64,000 bases of DNA, from positions 3,948,650-4,012,649 of the forward strand of contig NC_031496.1 in NCBI RefSeq assembly GCF_000237925.1, read 5' to 3'. This stretch comes from Schistosoma mansoni. Its lineage: Eukaryota > Platyhelminthes > Trematoda > Strigeidida > Schistosomatidae. Positions 10,248 to 20,774 of this stretch are shown in pieces; within the stretch, counting starts at the first letter, position 1; every line of letters begins with the position of its first letter. The notes beneath the pieces are model-generated. The model ran no database searches. It worked only from the letters and a program-made list of their open reading frames with translations, and was not told the origin of the DNA. The translations under genes and the position numbers were made by a program.

Positions 10248-10382
10248 ATAGGTACAGGGTTCGAGTCCCAGAGTGAACATCAACTTTGAGATGCAGGCAC
10301 ATCCAGCTGACGAGTCCCAAATGGGACGAAACTAGCGTCAAACTGGATTCCACTGCTAGCCACTATCCATCTTTGCTTATAT
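10248..10382 (+). repeat. Sm-alpha-like SINE, 3' half
   Basis: B box GGGTTCGAGTCCCAG, then the body and the AACTGGATTCCACTGCTAGC end, opposite in orientation to the copy at 9842. It is preceded by a short TA microsatellite. Confidence 0.75.
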
Positions 10383-10544
10383 AGATTTTTAGTTGTTAAT
10401 AGAATGGTTTTATTGAGTAAAAACGACTGTTAAGCAGGTTTAAAAATGCAGTCTAACTTAAAGACCAAACTTAAAATTTTATTCTTGAGAGAACAAATTA
10501 GAAAAGTAAACGTTTTTTAACTTAAAATAACTATGTTAATAACT

Positions 10545-11000
10545 CCGTCTGTGGCTACTGCAGATCCCAGACTCGGATAAAGAAGGAATATTGAGCATAG
10601 GGTTAGCGACCCAATCCCATAGAAAACTAACTCGCTAAAAAACGCTAACCAGAAAAATATAAGTAACGATGTTAACAACTTCTTCATAGTAATTCAATCC
10701 ACTATTTAGGACTTAAACTTGTATTTTAATAATTTTACTTCAATTAATTGTGAGTTCATCAATCCTCTAACTCCTCCTGTAGCTCCTCTTGAGGTTACTG
10801 CCGGTCCCAAGCCCGGGTAAAGAAGAAAGGTTGGGCATGGGGTTAGCGAACCCATCCCGTAGAAAAGTAACTCGCTAAATAAATGCTAAGCAGTCAGTCA
10901 GCTACAACGTAGGACCAGGCACATATATGCATCGGTCCAAGTTGCCATACCTCGTTAGCACAACAAGATCAACACCGGATTCATAGTAGTTAATTCGGTG
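10545..11000 (+). repeat. Two copies of a leader-like repeat, probably RTE 5' region
   Basis: Two diverged direct copies (about 10545-10665 and 10775-10900) share GGTCCCAAGCCCGGGTAAAG / AGATCCCAGACTCGGATAAA, GGGTTAGCGAACCCATCCC and AACTCGCTAAA. The second continues to GGACCAGGCACATATATGCA and GGTCCAAGTTGCCATACC. Such sequence is known to me upstream of RTE-type ORFs. No ORF follows on this strand. Confidence 0.45.
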
Positions 11001-11079
11001 TTGGTAGTAGTATATAAATTATAGGTTGTATATAAGGATATAGTACAGGAAGGAAGAGAGATATGAAGCAATTTTAATC

Positions 11080-14000
11080 TCATAGTTTAAGGGAAGATAA
11101 AGAGTGTATACACCTACGCCATTGTGATCGATTCTGAGCCATGTCACCTAGAGTCTCCAACCATTGGTTACGATAGTCACGCGGACCCCAACCAGGTAGT
11201 CTGCATCTGCCAACATGGCTCAGGCTAGAAGTTAGTGACTTCAAACACTGATGCCATGTTTTGGTTTGGCCGCCCCTAACTCTCTTCCAACCATCGCCAA
11301 TACTAGTCATCATAGCGCGTCGTGGTAATCGGTGTTCAGGCATACGTAACACATGGCCCAACCATCTCAGTCGATGAAGATTCATCACCTCATCAACTGA
11401 TTTACCAACGTTCCCTAATACCCTGCGTCTAACCTCACTATTACTTACCCGGTTATCCCAGCAGATGCGAGCAATATTTCTAAGGCATCTGTGGTCAAAT
11501 ACTAGTAACCTACGAGTATCTTCTACTCTTAATGGCCATGTTTCACAGCCGTAAAGTAGAACAGAACGAACTGATGCGCAGTATACTCGTCCCCTAATTG
11601 ATAGACGGATATCTCGTCTTCGCCATAGGTGACGTAAGTTGGCAAAAGCCCAAGGAGCTTTTTGAATCCGTGCTGAGATTTCGTCAGACACCAACCCATT
11701 AGGGCTGATCAGACTTCCAAGATAAGTGAAGTTGTCCACGCGTTCGACTACTTCACTCCCTATCCTTAGTTCGGGTGTTGACGCAGGCCAGTCCTGGAGT
11801 AACAATTTACATTTGGATGGGGAGAAGCGCATCCCAAACATCCTGGCATTATTACTGAGTTCCAACAGAAGACTCTGCATTTTGCCAGCGTCTTCACCAA
11901 ACAGGACTATGTCATCTGCGTATTCTAAGTCGCTTAGTGGTCCCCCTGGTAGGAGATCAATTCCTGTAGATTCAGTCGAAGAGAGTGTTATTTGCAGCAA
12001 CAGGTCTATAATGAAGTTAAACAAAAACGGGGATAGTGGACAGCCTTGACGGACACCACTTGAGGTTGTAAAATCATATGACAGTTCGCCATAAGCTCAT
12101 ACTCGACTAATAGTGTTCGAGTAAAGAGCCTTCACAAGGTTTATGTACTTCTCAGGTACACCTTTCAATGACAGACACTGCCACAGAACCTCTCGGTCTA
12201 CAGAGTCAAATGCTGCTTTCAAGTCAAGAAAAACTATCATTGTCGGACGCCGATAAGCGTGTCTGTGCTCTAAAACTTGACGAATGGTGAATATGTGGTC
12301 GATACAGCCACGACCAGGTCTGAAGCCAGCCTGATTTTCTCGTGTTTGCAGTTCACGAGTCTTAGTTAGACGCCCGATAATTATTGAGGCTAGTATTTTA
12401 GATGCTATGTTAGTCAGACTAATCCCTCTATGGTTATCGCAGGATGATTTTGACCCCTTTTTATATATTGGGACAATCAGTGATTGTGACCAGTCGGATG
12501 GGATTACATCCGTCTCCCAGATTTTAGCCAGAATATTAGTCAACCTAATCGCTAAAATTGGACCACCATATTTAAAGACCTCTGGAGCCAATCCATCAGG
12601 ACCAGCTGCTTTTCCTCGTTTCAGATTACCTATAGCCTTTTGAACTTCAAGTAGGGTCGGGGGGCCTACCTCAATGTTCCATTCAGGTTTTCTAGGAATA
12701 GTGGGTAGTTGTGCAGTAGCTGAAGGCCAGCTAAACTGCTCCTTAAAGTGTTCTGCCCATCGTTCTAAACGTTTAGGTTGAGAGCAGATAAGGGTTCCGT
12801 CTTTTTCCGAGATTGTCTCACTTACACTTGACTTCTTAATTCCAGTTTCTTTTATTAGTCTGAATAGTTGCCTGGTGTTGCCTACAGCCGCTGCCTTTTC
12901 CATCTCTTTTGCTTTCGTTGCCCACCACTGCTCACGATCGTTCCTTAGACTTTTAGTTAACCTAGATCTAATTTGTTTACGCTCTTCGTCGTGTTCAGAG
13001 CCTGATGGGATGAGTTTACGCGAATCCATCAGTGAAATAGACTTAGAGGAAATCCACTGGTTTTTTGGAGCCCTATGGTTTAAATGACTAATAGATGTTA
13101 CTGCTGTTTCCACAGCTGTTCGTATGTCTTTCCAAGCAGCATCTGGGTCAGTCTCGTTTACAGAACTGCCTAGATGTGAATCCAGTTGTTTCTGGAATTC
13201 GCATTTGGCTTTCTCGTCCTCCAGTTCAATCCTAATGGGTCTTCCTAGTGTACTTTTCCTGCGTCCATTGAGGCGCAGACAAATGCGCGCTCGTATTAAA
13301 GCGTGATCAGAGTCTAAACAAGTATTCCAATACGAGCGACAATCTTCTATTGAGCCTCTCCAACGATGACTGATGACAATATGGTCTATTTGAGTCCATC
13401 GTTGGTTTGGTGCAGGTGGTCGCCATGTTAGACGATGTCTCTCCTTATGTTTAAAATTAGTGCTTGCTAAAAATAAACGATTGTCTGAGCATAGTTGCAA
13501 CAGACGATCACCATTATCGGTTCGTTGAGCCGGAATACTAAAACACCCACCTAAATGTCTTTCTGTTTGATTTAAGCTGCCTACCTGGGCATTAAAGTCA
13601 CCCGCTACGACTACTATGTCTGAGCGCTTAGCTTTCTGAAGAAGCTCAGAGAGTTTTCTGTAAAAGTCACTTCATCATGGCTGCAGTCAGTGGGAGCGTA
13701 GGCAGAAACGACGAAAAGGCAACGACGTGTGTCCCTATCCTTCCGAGTTCTTACGGAGCCATTTAGCCGGACAACACACAGGCGACTGTTAACAGGGATC
13801 CATTCTAGTAGTGCCTGTTCTGCCCTTGTACTTAGTGCTATGCCTACACCTGCAAGTCCACGAGAACTAGCCAACGGGTCGCCAGATACACGGAGGGTGT
13901 ATTTCGTCGGCTGTCCATTTTGGCGAGGTGAGGTCAAGTGAATGACCACACTGGGATCCTGTATGCGTGTTTCGGAGACACAGCATACATCAATGGTACG

Positions 14001-14100
14001 AGATTCTAGAGTTTTAGCTAAGGAGGCCTGTTAACCGATTTGGCATAGGGTACGTACGTTGAAGGCTCCAATGTGTAGTTTGGAGCGAGGTTTTAGAAAT
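11080..14100 (-). pseudogene. RTE-clade non-LTR retrotransposon ORF2 (AP endonuclease and reverse transcriptase), decayed
   Basis: ORF2 would nick target DNA and reverse-transcribe the element RNA. On the minus strand the endonuclease begins IGAFNVRTLCQIG, with catalytic-type SETRIQD, VVSAYAPTD, VVVAGDFNAQVG and DSDHALI. The RT follows: RGKAAGPDGLAPEVFKYGG, GFRPGRGCIDHIFTIRQVLE, VFLDLKAAFDSVDRE, GVRQGCPLSPFLFNFIID, and the active site LEYADDIVLF near 11925. A C-terminal region with LLYGCETW and RLRWLGHVLRM follows, ending at the stop at 11080. Damage is light: TAA at 14031-14033, a one-base frameshift near 13663 and TGA at 12097-12099. Otherwise the frame is continuous over 3 kb. It resembles schistosome SR2-like elements and sits within the inferred homeobox intron. 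Confidence 0.9.
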
Positions 14101-14109
14101 GCTAAGCAG

Positions 14110-14687
14110 AAAAAATTATTATTCATCAAATAACGTACACTTACAAATATCTATTGAAAACTGAATACCTATGGTTAGATTCCATATTTGATAGTGTTAT
14201 GTAAGAAATTTAACACTGACTAAAAACAGCTTACAGATATCTACGTCTCTTTTATGAAGAATATGTAAGTCCACATTTTCATTGAACTAGTTTTATCGCT
14301 CGTTACTTTAAGAACTATCTAAGAAATCCCTTTAAATTTATAGAAGGTATTCTCAACAGATTGGTCCGAATTGAGATACCACTGACAATCAGGGAATACT
14401 GAACAACTGTTTCGTCCCGTTATGAGGCTCTCTAGAAGTGCACATCAATAATCTCAAAAGAAATGTAACTCAAAAGCATAGAGTTTCTTGACGAGCATCT
14501 AATCAATAGAACCATCGGGTTATCATTCAGCGATATACATTTCCATCTTCAACCAGTTCTTTATATGACACAACTGTTATCCAATGGTACTGATGATATA
14601 TATTTCACTTAGAGACGTTTAAACTCTAAAAGAGTTGTAATATCCTAATAAAAATATACTTCTCTTTAAAAACAAGTGAACAAAATC
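14110..14687. other. Intron DNA with a possible diverged fold-back fragment
   Basis: Mostly unrecognised AT-rich sequence. 14400-14445 (CAACTGTTTCGTCCCGTTAT) weakly resembles the fold-back SINE family. Confidence 0.35.
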
Positions 14688-14860
14688 ATGAGTCAATTGA
14701 AGCTAGACCACCATGGAAAACCTGGAAGCAATGGTCCGCCATTTCGTCTTATTGTGGGGCTCCTCAGCAATGCGCATCCACGATCCCGCCTCACGAGATT
14801 CGAACACAGGACCTATCAATCTCGCGCGCGGGCGCTTAACCACTAGCTTGTTAGTGTTCA
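14688..14860 (+). repeat. Fold-back-family SINE with tRNA-like region
   Basis: AGTCAATTGAAGCTAGACCA, CTCCTCAGCAATGCGCATCC, then antisense B box (GAGATTCGAACACAGGACC) and A-box relic (GCTTAACCACTAGC). The tRNA-like part is in minus orientation. Confidence 0.7.
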
Positions 14861-15039
14861 TTATTGTAATAACTATTCTTTTTGATCACATTCACAGTGT
14901 AATGCTTATTTATATTTAATTTGTTTATTAGTTACCAGCTCATATTTCATAGCCATCTTCCTAATTGCCCTACTTCATATTTATCTTTATTTCTTTCACT
15001 ATGATTTATTCTACTTAGAGGAATCAATCATAATACCCT

Positions 15040-15505
15040 AGTACGGCTGAGAGTGGGGGAAGTCAGCTTTCCCTCTCCAAATGCTCTCACATGGCCACGC
15101 GTATATAGCCTCTGCCACCCAAGTCCTACTCATTGCCTTCTCGCGACATCACTGTTGTTTACAAAATTGAGAGAACGAAAAGTGAATGTCCGGCGGTCTA
15201 ACCGGTTTCTTGCACACGGAAAGTCCACCTGAAAGAGTTGGGAAACCCTGACTCCAAACCAATGGTGCACATGGGCTCCAGTATCCCGAGAAAACAAATG
15301 GCGTATGAATCAATCGTTGGTCACGACGCTCCACTGCCTTGTGGATCAGATCTTTAGGCCGAGTGTGGCCCCGTAAGAAAACCACCTGCTTCAGTTTGGG
15401 CACCTGGGTAGTATCATAACCCTCTCACAAATCAAATGAGATTTGTGTGGCACATATATATCTGGTGCTTCCTTGCACCGATATTTGTGTTTAAATAAAT
15501 AAATA
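15040..15505 (-). repeat. Dispersed repeat (family X)
   Basis: Counterpart of 5268-5795 in the opposite orientation and without the LTR fragment. It includes TATTTATTTAAACACAAATA at its start on the minus strand, ACCAGATATATATGTGCC, and ACCATTGGTTTGGAGTCAGG. A minus-strand ORF of 84 codons exists but has no recognised domain, so I treat it as repeat-derived. Confidence 0.6.
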
Positions 15506-15552
15506 AAATTCTACATAGAAAATTCAATTGTACATTCAATAATTTACTACTA

Positions 15553-15868
15553 CTATAAAGAACGAGAACACAAGTGGGGACAATCGAATGTATTTGAAGA
15601 CATAAATTACAGAAAATCTTATTCAAATCTGAGAACCATGCAGTAAAGACTTCATTTGCACAATGTCAATCAATTGTCTCATATTTGAATGTTCCTTTTG
15701 TAAATATCAGTCAATCGTCTGAGATTTCAATATTCCTGCATTTCCGTACCCATTGCCTTCTGTTCCCTTTTTTTTCTTTCTCAGTCTTCTTGAGCTTCTG
15801 CTGCCAAACATTCTATTTCTAACTAGCGTTAGATACTACTTATGTGGATATAAGTAACGCACACCGCA
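15553..15868 (-). repeat. Probable solo LTR of the gypsy/TRIM LTR family
   Basis: On the minus strand it starts TGCGGTGTGCGTTACTTATA, with the ATCCACATAAGTAGTAT hairpin, and ends with AATACATTCGATTGTCCCCA then CTTGTGTTCTC. Those two ends match the start and end of the 281-bp LTRs at 24425 and 25128. No internal region adjoins it. The exact 3' end is uncertain. Confidence 0.65.
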
Positions 15869-16004
15869 TTACTTCTGTTATTACGGTAAAATAATGTAAC
15901 CTGACTAAAGGGGAGTTTAAGAAGCTTAGTTCCATGAATATTCCTTAATTTCATCTTTTACTAATTAAAATCTAGATATATGTATTCTAGGAGGGAAGTT
16001 TTGT

Positions 16005-16195
16005 GGAGATTTTAGTAATTTGATATAGTTGACAGCATGAGTCAATTGAACCTAGACTACCTACCATGGAAAACGTGAAAGCACTGGACAGCTGTTTCGT
16101 CTTATTATGAGAGTACAGGTTTTCCATGGTGATCTAACACTAGTTGTCTCATGAATTTGATTATAAAATTATTAAAATCTTTCACAAAACCCTCT
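16005..16195. repeat. Miniature fold-back element
   Basis: Complete short version. GGAGATTTTAGTAATTTGAT and TGAGTCAATTGAACCTAGAC on the left are mirrored by TTTTCCATGGTGATCTAACA, TGTCTCATGAATTTG and AAATTATTAAAATCTTTCAC on the right, with only about 60 bp between the arms. It looks like a MITE in structure. Confidence 0.65.
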
Positions 16196-16384
16196 TTTGA
16201 TAACTTAATAATAGTTTAAAAGTCGGAGAAAGAAATTTTTCGTCAAACAAAACTGTTTAGTTATAATCTAAACACCTATTTCTAAACTTGTCAAAAGTTT
16301 AAAAGCACCTCTCCCCCCGAGGAAAAGATGTTTCGAAGGTCTAAAAACCTATGAGAGGAATCACTTTTTGATGACATTGAAGGA

Positions 16385-16560
16385 TATTTTTATAGCTGAA
16401 ATCATGAGTCAATTGAAGCTAGACCACCATGGAAAACCTGGAAGCATTGGACGGCCGTTTCATCTTATTGTGGGACTCCTCAGCAGTGCGCATCCACGAC
16501 CTCGCCTCGCAAGATTCGAACCGAAGACCTACCAGTCTCGCGCCAGAGCACTTAACTTTG
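16385..16560 (+). repeat. Fold-back-family SINE with tRNA-like region
   Basis: ATCATGAGTCAATTGAAGCT, then CTCCTCAGCAGTGCGCATCC and the antisense tRNA-like part (AAGATTCGAACCGAAGACC, GCACTTAAC). Confidence 0.7.
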
Positions 16561-16689
16561 AATTGATCAAAGAGAATTAAGTAGTCTTAACTATTGTAAT
16601 TCAATAAACCAGTAAAACTTTGGCATACTGAATAACAAAAAGAAAACATATCAGTATAGGGTTGTGTAGATTGTTGAGTTCATATTGAT

Positions 16690-16835
16690 ATCATGATTGG
16701 ACCAATATTAGATCATCATTGGACCGCCATTTCATCCCAATATGGGACTCCTCAGCAGTACTCATCCACATTCCCACATGCGGGACTCAAACCCAGGACC
16801 TCCGGTCTCGTGAGTAAACTCTTAACCTCTAAAAC
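16690..16835 (+). repeat. Diverged fold-back-family SINE
   Basis: GGACTCCTCAGCAGTACTCA and GCGGGACTCAAACCCAGGAC are recognisable. The left arm is highly diverged. Confidence 0.6.
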
Positions 16836-17049
16836 ACTGATCTGACATTCAACGGTTGCAATATCTAACTTCAACCAATCCACAATATTGTGCAACCTTT
16901 CACTATTGTTTTCAATGAGTAACTGCCTCTACAACAGACACGGTTGAAATCCATTGGTCACAGCTTCTCACTAGAACTCCAAGAAGTCAGTCACTAGTGA
17001 GTACATGATGATGATTATTATCAGAATGTGGATTTGTGAAGACTATAGT

Positions 17050-17155
17050 AATTCTAATAGTTGGGTCCATGAGAAATCCCATACTAGGACGAAACAGCTA
17101 TCCATTGCTTTCAAATTTACAATGGTGGTCTATCTTAGATCGACTCATGATACAT
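17050..17155 (-). repeat. Fold-back-family fragment
   Basis: ACTAGGACGAAACAGCTATC, then AATGGTGGTCTATCTTAGAT and CGACTCATGAT. This is a single arm in reverse orientation. Confidence 0.6.
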
Positions 17156-17216
17156 ATAGATAGATAGATCATAGAAAAATCATTTAAAACATGAATAATA
17201 AAAACTTGGGACTTAC

Positions 17217-17292
17217 TTGAATGATTGAAATTATCCGATTGTTTTAATATATTCTCAATAGAAAATAATTGAGATTTTTGATTAGTTAACAT
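17217..17292 (-). CDS. Candidate first coding exon of the homeobox gene (eh1-like motif)
   Basis: Translation from the ATG at 17290-17292 gives a 25-residue segment containing QLFSIENILK. This matches the eh1 pattern (F-x-I-x-x-I-L) by which many ANTP-class and other homeodomain proteins recruit Groucho corepressors. The exon ends in a consensus donor (TCAA|GTAAGT, intron starts 17216) in phase 1. The acceptor before the homeobox exon (7323) is also phase 1, so a joined frame is open. Both are on the minus strand with no competing gene between them. The frame is also open upstream through a TTG, so the start is provisional. The link between the two exons is inference. RNA reads would settle it. 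Confidence 0.5.
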
Positions 17293-17594
17293 AATAGATT
17301 CCAATATTGGATTGTATTTATATACTACTAGTTGGTCAGTAGTATATATATATATACATATACCAAGCTTCTTCTCTTTTCTTTCTTTTCTTTTTCTTCT
17401 TTTTTCTGCTTTAATCGTCTTTCTCTTTTCTTAAATCATTCACAAATATGTTTATGATATCTACCTACACTAATCATTTAAATAATTGAAAAATAAGTAG
17501 TATACAATAGTTTTATTTAATTTAAACAAATGAAATGGAATGAAATATTCAATTCATTAAAATAGGTTTTTATTTTATTCCCCTTTTTAACAAG

Positions 17595-17832
17595 GTGTCA
17601 AGGGGAGCACACGTGCACACACACACACACACAAAAAGGGGGGAGAGAAGAGAAATAGGTGGAATGTATTTCATCCCTTTCATTTAACCTTGATAATCAG
17701 TTACACAATTCCTTTCATCAAAATAATTTTTTTTAAAAAGAGATAATAATAATAATAAACAAAGTGTCAAGGGGAGCACACACACACATACGCACAAACA
17801 CACAAAGGGGGACAGAAGAGAAATAGGTGGAG
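17595..17832. repeat. Two direct copies of a ~69-bp CA-containing repeat
   Basis: Copies at 17595-17663 and 17764-17832, 169 bp apart. Each has GTGTCAAGGGGAGCACAC, a CA run, then AAAGGGGG and AGAAGAGAAATAGGTGGA. Confidence 0.75.
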
Positions 17833-17834
17833 AA

Positions 17835-18558
17835 CAAAAAAAAACTGGGAGAATAATGACCATAATCAAATTTTAATCGAATACAAATACTTCTAGCAGT
17901 AGTAGTGCTAGTATCTTAGTCTAACAGATTTTTCCCCTACCTAATTCTTCTTTAAACACACACACTTGTTTATTTTATTATCTATTACCCATTATTATTA
18001 GCAGTAGTATTGTTGTTATTTACCTAATGAGTTGAATAAGCAGAAAATAATTAGGTCTCAATCATCAATTTTACAAATTGAATAAAATCTTTTCTTTTCT
18101 TTATCTATCTATAATACCAGATGTTTATTGATGAATTTCATGGGGGGTTGGGTGGGGGGGGGTGAGGGATGGGATGGGAAGTAGCCCATTTCCCCTTTTG
18201 TTACGTAATGATTTGCCTAATTTCTTTTTATTTTCATAACTAAACCCTTCTGTAATGTTTTCTTTTCTTTTTTTAACACCACCCTTATTTTCTATTTTCA
18301 GACAAAATTTACTCAAATTTTAAATGTATCTTTACAAAAGGTTAAATATATATGGAAACTAATCAGTCACTAACCAATTAGAGTATAATACCTTATTGAG
18401 TTTTATACATTATCATTATGATATTAGGTAATGATATATAGATATCATAACACCTTAGTTATAACATAACCATTTTGGTATTATAATAATGATACCCATG
18501 AGGTTGATAAATATATTGAATTAAATGAATAGAGTAATATATACATACTGTGTGTTGA
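17835..18558. other. Low-complexity, pyrimidine- and AT-rich DNA with a G-run cluster
   Basis: No gene is seen. It contains short TTA/GTA microsatellites and a guanine cluster at 18142-18178 reported separately. It lies upstream of the candidate homeobox first exon (minus strand), so it could hold its promoter, but no element is recognisable. Confidence 0.35.
18142..18178 (+). other. G-quadruplex-forming motif
   Basis: At least five G runs of three or more (GGGGGGTTGGGTGGGGGGGG, then TGAGGGATGGGATGGG) within 37 bases. This is a strong canonical G4 pattern on the plus strand, about 850 bp upstream of the candidate homeobox start. Confidence 0.7.
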
Positions 18559-18559
18559 A

Positions 18560-18714
18560 CATTACACCGAGAAATAGAGACAGATATGAGAAGAATGAAC
18601 AAAAAAATGGATAGAACTAGAAAAGAAGGCCCAGGACAGAGTGGGTTGGAGAATGGTGGTCGGCGGCCTATGCTCCATTGGGAGTAACAGGCGTAAGTAA
18701 GTAAGTAAGTAAAG
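18560..18714 (+). repeat. RTE-like 3' end fragment with TAAG tail
   Basis: Matches 8530-8692: CCGAGAAATAGAGACAGATA, GGGTTGGAGAATGGTGGTCG, TGCTCCATTGGGAGTAACAG, then AAGTAAGTAAGTAAGTAA. Confidence 0.75.
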
Positions 18715-18839
18715 TGTGTTGGATAGTTACTATAATTTGTATGTTTATTATTTGATTATTAAATCAATCTAATACTAACAGAAAACTGATTAGGTTCTTT
18801 TTGATAAATGTATTGAAGTTATATTCATTGGGTGTTGTA

Positions 18840-19190
18840 TAGTTGTTATATCTTCCCATTGTTATTTAGGACTACAATTGATCAGTCTCTCACTTATTAG
18901 CATATGTGCATCCTGTGTAGACTGATTAGACACTGCCTCAAGTCACAAGCTTTATAAGTAAAGATGAATTATGGCTAGCAGTGGAATCAAGTTTGACGCG
19001 CGTTCCGTCCTAGTTGGGACTCGTCATATGGATGTACACCTGCATCTTAGAGTTGATCTTCACTCTAGGACTCGAACCCAGTACTGTTCTCTTCAAACGC
19101 CGTCGCGTTATTCACTTAGCTACTGAGTCCTGATAGCCAACTGCTTGTGAAATGGGGTGTTGTTTACTTGTATCTTCCCATTGATCAACG
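18840..19190 (-). repeat. Sm-alpha-like SINE, full length
   Basis: Complete copy. 3' region with TAGCATATGTGCATCCTGTG, head GTAAAGATGAATTATGGC, body ACCTGCATCTTAGAGTTGAT, antisense B box GGACTCGAACCCAGTACTG and A box CCACTTAGCTACTGAGTC in form TTCACTTAGCTACTGAG. It is flanked by TTGTTTACTTGTATCTTCCC-type termini on both sides. Confidence 0.8.
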
Positions 19191-19194
19191 GCGG

Positions 19195-19588
19195 CCTGTT
19201 TAAGCATCTGGGCTACCTGTTCCTGTCATCTAGATATTTCAACAAGTTATCTAATTTCGTTTGTTTTAATACATCATTATGCCCATTAATCGCACAGCCT
19301 ATTCAGGTGCGTTTCTGAAAAGTGTAAGACCTTTCGCTGTAAAGGTCACAGAAGGCTTAATCAGAGATATCGTGGTTGCTGGCAATATGCAGCGAGAAGA
19401 ATGTACATTATCCAGATGTCGACTGACTGGGCTGTTAACTTCTAACTGGCGATCACTTAATATTTATCGTCAGGAAGGATGAAGGAGTAAGAAACGGAAA
19501 CTTGTTGAAGTACTTTGTGCTGAGAATTCAATATTGTACCAAAAATATAATATTGAATAAAGCTAATAATGATAATAATAATAATTGT
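19195..19588. other. Unassigned segment with a short ORF
   Basis: A plus-strand ORF of 67 codons (19279-19482) starts in ordinary sequence and has no recognised domain, splice context or repeat copy. I do not call it a gene. AATATTGAATAAAG near 19550 is also seen near 9816, which suggests a repeat end. Confidence 0.3.
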
Positions 19589-19705
19589 TATTTAGAACTT
19601 CATTTGATCCTGTGTGGACTGCCTAGATATTGCCTCAAGTCATAAGCTTTATAAGCAATGATGGATAGGGACTAGTAGTGAAATCCAGAACGCTCATTTC
19701 GAGTA
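19589..19705 (-). repeat. Sm-alpha-like SINE fragment
   Basis: TGTTATTTAGAACTTCATTT, TTGCCTCAAGTCATAAGCTT and GCAATGATGGATAGGGACTA. The tRNA-like half is missing. Confidence 0.65.
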
Positions 19706-19871
19706 GGATGTCTTATGTAATACTAAAATACTAAATAATCAGATAGCTTAGATAATAACAATGATTTAATGACTGGTATCAAATACTAACTAAAAAATTG
19801 AGAAAATGTAGTTTACCTCGAGAAAGAAATATCAGAAATGCATAGAACAACGGAAACAAGATAATAAACTA

Positions 19872-20000
19872 TGTATCCATCCAACCAACCATCGATCCAT
19901 GCATACATACATGAGAAATACAAACCGACCACGTATCAATGATTTTGATTAGTCAATCGACTTATCCAACCGAATCTTCAGATCGTCCATTGCACCTGAT
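19872..20000 (+). repeat. Diverged orphan fragment of the 1.58-kb array unit
   Basis: TATCCATCCAACCAACCATC, then ATACAAACCGACCACGTATC, TTTGATTAGTCAATCGACTT and CGAATCTTCAGATCGTCCAT align in order with the unit segment just before its GACAGCATGAGTG block (for example 22440-22545). The copy has point changes and small gaps. It sits about 1.9 kb outside the array. Confidence 0.7.
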
Positions 20001-20450
20001 ATAACGGGTGATTTATGATATATACCTACGTTACACGCATATTACGATAATAGGTTAATATGTTAGTATGATCAATCACGTTATGTCAGGATCAGGATTC
20101 ATGAGAAAAAATTGAGAACAGGATTAATGGAAAGGAACACTAAATTCAATACACGTACTAGCAGATAAACACGTGAGTCCACTGTAGAAATCAATGATAA
20201 GAAAGGAAATCACAAACTAAATAGACTAAAGACTGTGTCTGTTTGTCGGCGCTCAACGATCAATCATCGTTTGCATTTACTACCACATATCACCATCTCC
20301 TTTAAGTTTGTGCGTAGGTGTTTAGTTCCATATTCATCTAAAAAGACTGATCTGCATCATAACACTACATCTGTCTTTTCTCACAAAACAATATAGGGTC
20401 CTTATATAGCCATACTATGACCAATTTGACGTCACCGATTCGCACAATCT
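20001..20450. other. Intergenic, no gene seen
   Basis: Could include more of the diverged array unit, but I cannot align it convincingly by eye. It lies 3' of the candidate gene at 20453-21888. No AATAAA is evident close to its stop on the minus strand. Confidence 0.35.
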
Positions 20451-20452
20451 TC

Positions 20453-20634
20453 TCATATCCCCATACTTCGATGATCATATGTGAGTACTTGGGGATACAT
20501 ATTGACATTATAATTTAAGGCATTCCTATCGCTTTTCATGTTAGAATACACAAGGCCATTGTTCCAGTTATTAGGTAAATACGCATTCATATGTGTAATT
20601 AGTACGACATGTGATTCATCCAGGCTTGGTTCAC
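20453..20634 (-). CDS. Candidate terminal exon of an unidentified gene
   Basis: A polypyrimidine-rich acceptor (TTTGATTGTTTTGCAG|GTGAACC) at 20635/20634 is followed by an open frame of about 60 codons, containing EPSLDESHVVLITHMNAYL and VYSNMKSDRNALNYN, to a stop at 20453-20455. The entry phase is 1, which is compatible with the donor of the short signal-peptide-like exon at 21840-21888. No domain is recognised. The acceptor is the best evidence. Without transcripts the exon is tentative. Confidence 0.35.
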
Positions 20635-20774
20635 CTGCAAAACAATCAAATGAAAAAAAAATACACATCTGCCCCATACTCATTGGGATAATTTTGGACT
20701 CTATTTGAACTTTCTGACTGTGAAAACTTCATAACTGGAAAAAAACTGGTTCTCTAACTGCTTCGGAAAAACTT

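Noticed and set aside
11726-13941. Plus-strand ORFs across 11.7-13.9 kb
   Set aside because: They are antisense to the RTE endonuclease and RT domains.
19279-19482. 67-codon plus-strand ORF as a gene
   Set aside because: No domain, no splice context and no second copy to compare. The length is within chance expectation for this composition.
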